Below, in pieces: positions 60,376 to 64,000 of a stretch of DNA of 64,000 nucleotides. The notes below the pieces were generated by a model. The model searched no databases. It was given only the letters and a program-made list of their open reading frames with translations, and was not told where the DNA came from. Each line of letters begins with the position of its first letter. Positions within the stretch are counted from its first letter, which is position 1. The stretch spans positions 126,936-190,935 of the forward strand of contig NZ_JAPVLU010000015.1 of NCBI RefSeq assembly GCF_027158205.1, given 5' to 3'. The stretch comes from Streptomyces sp. H39-S7 (GTDB lineage Bacteria > Actinomycetota > Actinomycetes > Streptomycetales > Streptomycetaceae). Made by a program: the position numbers and the translations under genes.

Positions 60376-60477
60376 TCAGGCGCCGGCGTCGATCAGACAG
60401 GTCCAGCAGTCGGCCGCGCCGGTCGTGACCTCGACCTCGTCCTCGAGCTGCTCCCAGCTCTCGTATTCCTTCTCCAT
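60376..60477 (-). CDS. 33-residue putative RiPP-like precursor peptide
   Basis: Small acidic peptide: an N-terminal half rich in Glu (MEKEYESWEQLEDEVEV) like a leader, then T-T-G-A-A-D-C-W-T-C-L-I-D-A-G-A as a possible core with the C-W-T-C motif and a hydrophobic end. GGAGGGGG lies 6 nt before ATG 60477, the best ribosome site in the region, and a hairpin follows the stop. Neighbours on the same strand: exporter, class-V PLP enzyme, TPR protein, M17 aminopeptidase. No lanthipeptide, lasso or YcaO enzyme is nearby, so the class cannot be assigned. Confidence 0.62.
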   Translation of the reverse strand: MEKEYESWEQLEDEVEVTTGAADCWTCLIDAGA

Positions 60478-60591
60478 CAGGAACCCCCTCCGTTGCAGGA
60501 AGACCCGCACCCGTTTGTGCGAGTACGGATCCTTTCTCGCACGACCCGTCAACGGCCGCAAGACGTTGGGCAGTTGCTGCCAAGCCCTTGC

Positions 60592-61720
60592 TCACCGACG
60601 GGGGTGCGAGCGGGTGGGCGGTCCGGCCAAGGTGTCGAGCAGCACATCGATCTCCTCGTCGGCCGTCCAGTAGTGCGGCGAGACCCGGATCATGCCGTCC
60701 GGGTACGACACGTGGATGCCGTGCGCCGCCAGCTCCTGCACCAACCGCCCACCGACCCGCGCCCTCACCCGCAGGCGACTCGACCCGGCAGCCCCTCGCG
60801 GCCAGCCCCTCGCGCAACCGCCCGGTCAGCAACCCGATCCGCTCCGCCACCGCCCCGATGCCCACCCGCGCCAGTTCGTCCAGCGCGGCCGACAGCCCCA
60901 CCATGCCCAGCACGTCGTACATGCCGCCTTCCACGCGGCCGGCACCGGACCGCAGGGGCAGGTCGTAGCGGAAGTGCCCCGGCCCCTTGCTGAGCATGTC
61001 GTTGGCCCCGTCGTAGCCGAACCAGCCCGCGGGGACCGAACGCAGCAACGGCAGCCGTGCGGACCGGCAGTAGAACAGGCCGGTGCCCGGCGGGCCGCCC
61101 AGCCACTTGTGCGCTCCGGCGGCGACGAAGTCCACCGGGGTGGCGGCCGTCGACAGCGGCAGCGCGCCCAACCCCTGCACGGCGTCCACGCACACCAGCG
61201 CGCCCACCGGGGCGGCCAGCGCGCAGAGCACGTCCAGGTCGAGCCGGAAGCCGGTCGCGAAGTTGACGTGACTGGCCGCGATCAGCCGGGTGGAGGGCTT
61301 GATCGCGGCGGCGACGTCGTCGAGCTCGTAGCCGCCGCGGCGCATCGGAACCCACCGCAGCCGCACTCCCGCCCGCTCCACCAGGGCCCGCCAGGGGTGC
61401 ACGTTGGCGGGGAAGTCCCGGTCGAAGACCACCACCTCGTCGCCGGGCGCCCAGCGCAGCCCGTCGGCCACCAGGTGCAGGCCGGTGGAGGTGTTGGGCA
61501 CCAGCGCCACCTCGTCGGGGGAGCACTCCAGCAGGCGGGCGGCGGTCGTTCGGGCCGCCGCCCGAGCCGGGAAGATCCGCCCCATCCGGGCGCTGCCGTA
61601 CGGATAGACCTCGTCCAGCGCGCCGCGCATCGCGTCGACGGCCGGGGTGCGCAGCAGGCCGAGCCCGGCGTGGTCGAGGTAGGCGCGCGGCGCCTGCGCG
61701 GCCCGGTCGTCGGCGCTCAT
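60592..61720 (-). pseudogene. class V PLP-dependent aminotransferase, frameshifted near the C-terminus
   Basis: Starts at ATG 61720 (ATGA overlap with the MFS stop). The first 310 or so codons form a class V fold-type I domain: YLDHAGLGLLRTPAVDAMRG, NTSTGLHLVADGL, CVDAVQGLGALPL and DFVAAGAHKWLGGPPGTG with the PLP Lys. Around 60740-60800 conserved coding moves to the next frame: ELAAHGIHVSYPDGMIRVSP and HYWTADEEIDVLLDTL end at TGA 60592-60594. The link strand is partly missing, so a small deletion or a consensus error occurred. Intact, it would resemble cysteine desulfurase-like or kynureninase-like enzymes. Fourth-from-last gene of the peptide set. Confidence 0.75.
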
Positions 61721-62949
61721 GTGGGCTGCTCCTGTTCCTGCTGCTCCTGCAGTCGGCGGCCCGGCTGGGAGGTCAGCACCAGCCATCCGGCCAGCAGGAT
61801 CGGCAGGCCGTGCAGCAGCAGCACCCAGCGGGCCGCCAGATCCGGGGTCAGGGCCACACTCGTCACCGCCAGCCCCGCCATCAGACCGCCGTTGACGACG
61901 ATCTGGCAGAAGCCGAACGCCTGCCCGCGCTCCTCGTCCGGGAGCTGCTGCAGGGCCTGCTTGAACGTGATCTCGCTGAACGCGTCGCCCACCCCCGCGA
62001 CCAGCGCCGCCAGCAGCCGCGGCCACCAACCCGGCAGCCAGAACACCCCGATGAACCCGAGGGACATGACGATGGTCGACAGGCAGAACACCCTCGCGGG
62101 AGCCCGCGCCACGACCTGGGTGGCCATCGGTCGCAGCACGAACCCGGCCAGGAACAGCCCCACCGCCCAGACGCTCCACATGGTGCCGGCGAACAGCTCC
62201 GGCGCGTCCGGCCGCAACCGGCTGCCCAGGATGGGCAGTCCCACCTGCTGCGAGGAGCTGCCGAACGCGTCGAACCCGCGCAGCACCACCAGCGGTGCCA
62301 CCGCGGTCAGCACCAGCAGCGGCCACGTCGGCCGACCGGATCCCCGGTCGGCCGCCCCGGCAGCCGCCGGCGGCACGGGCGCCGCCTCCCGCAGCGGCAG
62401 CCGCAGCGCGCACAGCACCACCCCGGACAGCGCGTACGTTCCGGCGTCGAGCGCGAACACCCCCCGGTAGCCGAGGACCGGCACGACCACCGTGGCCGCG
62501 CCCATCCCCACCACGAACGCGATCCCCTTGAGCCCGGCCAGCAGGCTGTTGACGGTCTGCACCCGAGGACCGGCCAGCACCGGCGTCGCCGCCGCCAACG
62601 TGCCCTCGAACACCGACCGCCCGACTCCCAGGAAGAACACCACCGGATAGAGCCAAGCCAGCTGCGCCCCCGCCGGCAGTACCGCGAGCACCACCAGAAC
62701 CGCCATCCGGAGGGCGTCGGCGCCGATCATCACCCCGCGCCGGTTCCAGGCGCGCCCGTAGCGGTTGCCCGCCTGCCCGCCGAGGATCGCGCCTGCGTAG
62801 AGGGCGACGCTGACCAGCCCGGTGGCCAGTGCGGAGCCGGTGCGCTCCCAGACGAACACCGACAGGCAGACGAAGTCCAGCGCGTACCCGACGTCCGACG
62901 CCGCCTTCGCGGCGAGGAAGATCGCCAGGCCCGGTCGCGCAGCCGCCAT
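61717..62949 (-). CDS. MFS exporter (EntS/MFS_3-like)
   Basis: 410 residues, 11-12 membrane segments: starts FLAAKAASDVGYALDFVCLS, with VWERTGSALATGLVSVALYA and a motif A-like G-N-R-Y-G-R-A-W-N-R-R-G-V loop, closest in style to EntS/MFS_3 exporters of siderophores and peptides. The Gln/Glu-rich C-terminus overlaps the aminotransferase start (ATGA). ATG 62949 has a G-rich ribosome site. As first gene of the peptide cluster it is the likely exporter of the final product (inference). Confidence 0.85.
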   Translation of the reverse strand: MAAARPGLAIFLAAKAASDVGYALDFVCLSVFVWERTGSALATGLVSVALYAGAILGGQAGNRYGRAWNRRGVMIGADALRMAVLVVLAVLPAGAQLAWLYPVVFFLGVGRSVFEGTLAAATPVLAGPRVQTVNSLLAGLKGIAFVVGMGAATVVVPVLGYRGVFALDAGTYALSGVVLCALRLPLREAAPVPPAAAGAADRGSGRPTWPLLVLTAVAPLVVLRGFDAFGSSSQQVGLPILGSRLRPDAPELFAGTMWSVWAVGLFLAGFVLRPMATQVVARAPARVFCLSTIVMSLGFIGVFWLPGWWPRLLAALVAGVGDAFSEITFKQALQQLPDEERGQAFGFCQIVVNGGLMAGLAVTSVALTPDLAARWVLLLHGLPILLAGWLVLTSQPGRRLQEQQEQEQPT

Positions 62950-63250
62950 CGCCCCCACCCCCGGTTCTTCGGCGCCCTCGAAGCCGTGGACATCCTGACT
63001 GATGCAGCCCCCGGGCGCAGGGCGATGGCCGAAAGCCCCCGTGTCCCGGCCCGGCCGGAGGCGCCCCTGCGCACTCAACGTGCCGTGGGCCGAGCTGACA
63101 TGACGGTCCGTCACAATAAGGGCCTACGGGCTCAGGGGCGTTTGCCGGCGGACAGGACAACAGTTGCCCGTGGAGCCGGGGCACCGGGCCGTTGCCCTTG
63201 CCAGTCAAGTGGAAGGCCCTCATTCCGCGACCTCGGGGTACACGCCCCAC
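62950..63250. other. 301-bp divergent spacer with a palindrome
   Basis: Between the leftward MFS gene and a rightward small membrane gene. It contains the 13-bp palindrome TGACGG-T-CCGTCA (63101-63113), possibly an operator for the peptide cluster; no clear -10/-35 pair was identified. Confidence 0.4.
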
Positions 63251-63523
63251 ATGATCACCCTTGCGGCACAGCATGGTGCCAATCCTCCGTCGTCGGGCTG
63301 GTTCGCCCTCCTGTGGTCGTTCATCGCGATTCCTGCGGGGATCGCCCTCGCGAGCCGGGCGGGGTCCGGCTGGTTCCATCAACGCCTCGTGGATCGCTCC
63401 CGGGGCAACCACTTCCCGCCCACCATCCCCGCCCCTGTGTGGACCCTCCGCCTCGGCGGGACCGTGCTCGCGGCGGCCGGGGTGGTGGCCCTACCGAGCG
63501 GCATCTGGTTGATCGTCCGGTGA
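63251..63523 (+). CDS. small membrane protein, function unknown
   Basis: 90 residues with two hydrophobic segments (about 18-34, WFALLWSFIAIPAGIAL, and 70-88, LGGTVLAAAGVVALPSG) and a basic loop between them. No motif. ATG 63251 fits, but its ribosome site is weak. It is divergent from the peptide cluster and precedes a regulator gene; no relation is evident. Confidence 0.5.
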   Translation: MITLAAQHGANPPSSGWFALLWSFIAIPAGIALASRAGSGWFHQRLVDRSRGNHFPPTIPAPVWTLRLGGTVLAAAGVVALPSGIWLIVR

Positions 63524-63711
63524 TGTCCGGGCGCCTACGCACCGCCTTACCCGGCGCGACCTGCGGCAGTACGTGGCAGTGAGTGCGCCAACGACTCCAC
63601 CCCGCCTTGGAAGCGTGGCCCGCATGCCCTTCCCGGACATGCGCCCGCTATCGATACGGCGCGCAAGAGGCGTGCATGAGACGCCGTCCCAGGTCCGACT
63701 ACTCTGCACGG

Positions 63712-64000
63712 GTGACCACCGACCTGACCCTGCTTCCGCGCGTCGCCTATCGCGCACAGGAGGTCACCGCGCCCCGGCTGCGCGCCCTCCTCGCGCTGCT
63801 CGCGAGGGACTTGCGCACGGGCTGCAGCAGCGAGCGGCTGGTGGCAGGGCTGTGGCCGGACGAGACTCCTGAGCGGCCGGGGAAGGCGCTGCAGGTCCTC
63901 GTGTCCAGGGCGCGAGCGCAGTTGGGTGCCGACGTCCTGGTCAGCACGCCGACCGGATACCGGCTCGCCCTCGCCGAGGACCAGGTCGACAGCTCCGCCC
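63712..64000 (+). CDS. SARP/AfsR-like regulator, cut by the window end
   Basis: The frame is open from GTG 63712 to the last base (96 codons). It matches the winged-helix DNA-binding head of BTAD-type (SARP) activators: RLRALLALLARDLRTGCSSE, LWPDETPERPGKALQVLVSR and ARAQLGADVLVSTPTGYRLA. SARPs activate secondary-metabolite clusters by binding heptameric repeats. The BTAD domain and any ATPase part lie beyond the window. No clear ribosome site upstream of the GTG, so the start may differ. Confidence 0.75.
   Translation, partial: MTTDLTLLPRVAYRAQEVTAPRLRALLALLARDLRTGCSSERLVAGLWPDETPERPGKALQVLVSRARAQLGADVLVSTPTGYRLALAEDQVDSSA

Overview
The window looks like Streptomyces DNA. It is very GC-rich with strong third-position GC bias, uses GTG/TTG starts freely, has almost no TTA codons, and carries many Sec/Tat-exported polysaccharide-degrading enzymes. 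It is accessory-rich: secreted carbohydrate enzymes, one-component regulators beside single target genes, scattered anti-sigma/anti-anti-sigma parts, several decayed genes, and two peptide-centred gene sets.

Layout: 0.01-1.5 kb, SRPBCC gene behind a twin operator, and a MerR regulator divergent from a membrane protein. 1.6-3.0 kb, acetyl-xylan-esterase-like CE4 plus Tat-exported GH11 xylanase (xlnC type) behind a CGAAA-rich promoter. 3.5-7.6 kb, small protein, PPK2, MerR/BtrH-like pair, VOC protein, RsbW-like ATPase. 7.9-12.8 kb, GH127 arabinofuranosidase with a triplicated lectin-type tail, and a secreted sorbosone-dehydrogenase-like protein with a TTA codon at position 4. 13-17.4 kb, VOC protein, two STAS proteins, MarR, SpoIIE-type phosphatase. 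17.5-25.4 kb, alkaline phosphatase, TetR/MMPL pair, and a TetR-led reductase / PPOX / haloalkane dehalogenase operon. 25.5-34.6 kb, PL9-like pectate lyase, GNAT, ECF41 sigma factor with its oxidoreductase partner, tandem-MerR regulator divergent from an erythromycin-esterase-like gene, and a secreted lamin-tail protein. 34.7-40 kb, 13-bp tandem repeats, then a secreted phosphatase separated by one in-frame TAA from a CBM32-GH46 chitosanase, then an MFS/TolB-like operon. 40-44.3 kb, two kinase-fold proteins, a DUF2975/XRE pair and several gene remnants.

The most interesting segment is 44.56-55.17 kb, seven genes on the minus strand. In transcription order they are: a trypsin-co-occurring domain protein, a trypsin-like protease of the VMAP type, a MoxR AAA+ ATPase, a vWA protein, a 69-residue peptide, an FxsB-like radical SAM/SPASM maturase, and a TIR-NB-ARC-TPR protein. 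This joins a vWA-MoxR-VMAP ternary conflict system to an Fxs-type cyclophane-peptide (RiPP) cassette. The peptide carries W-E-S where the family has F-x-S, and has a C-terminal extension. Two of the long genes contain a TTA codon, which suggests bldA (developmental) control.

A second set, 56.2-62.95 kb, also on the minus strand, holds an MFS exporter, a class-V aminotransferase (frameshifted here), a 33-residue peptide with a strong ribosome binding site and a hairpin after it, an 876-residue TPR-like protein, and an M17 aminopeptidase. It has the architecture of an undescribed RiPP-like cluster. The window ends inside a SARP/BTAD-type regulator.

All functional assignments come from reading motifs and recalled family knowledge; no database search was run.
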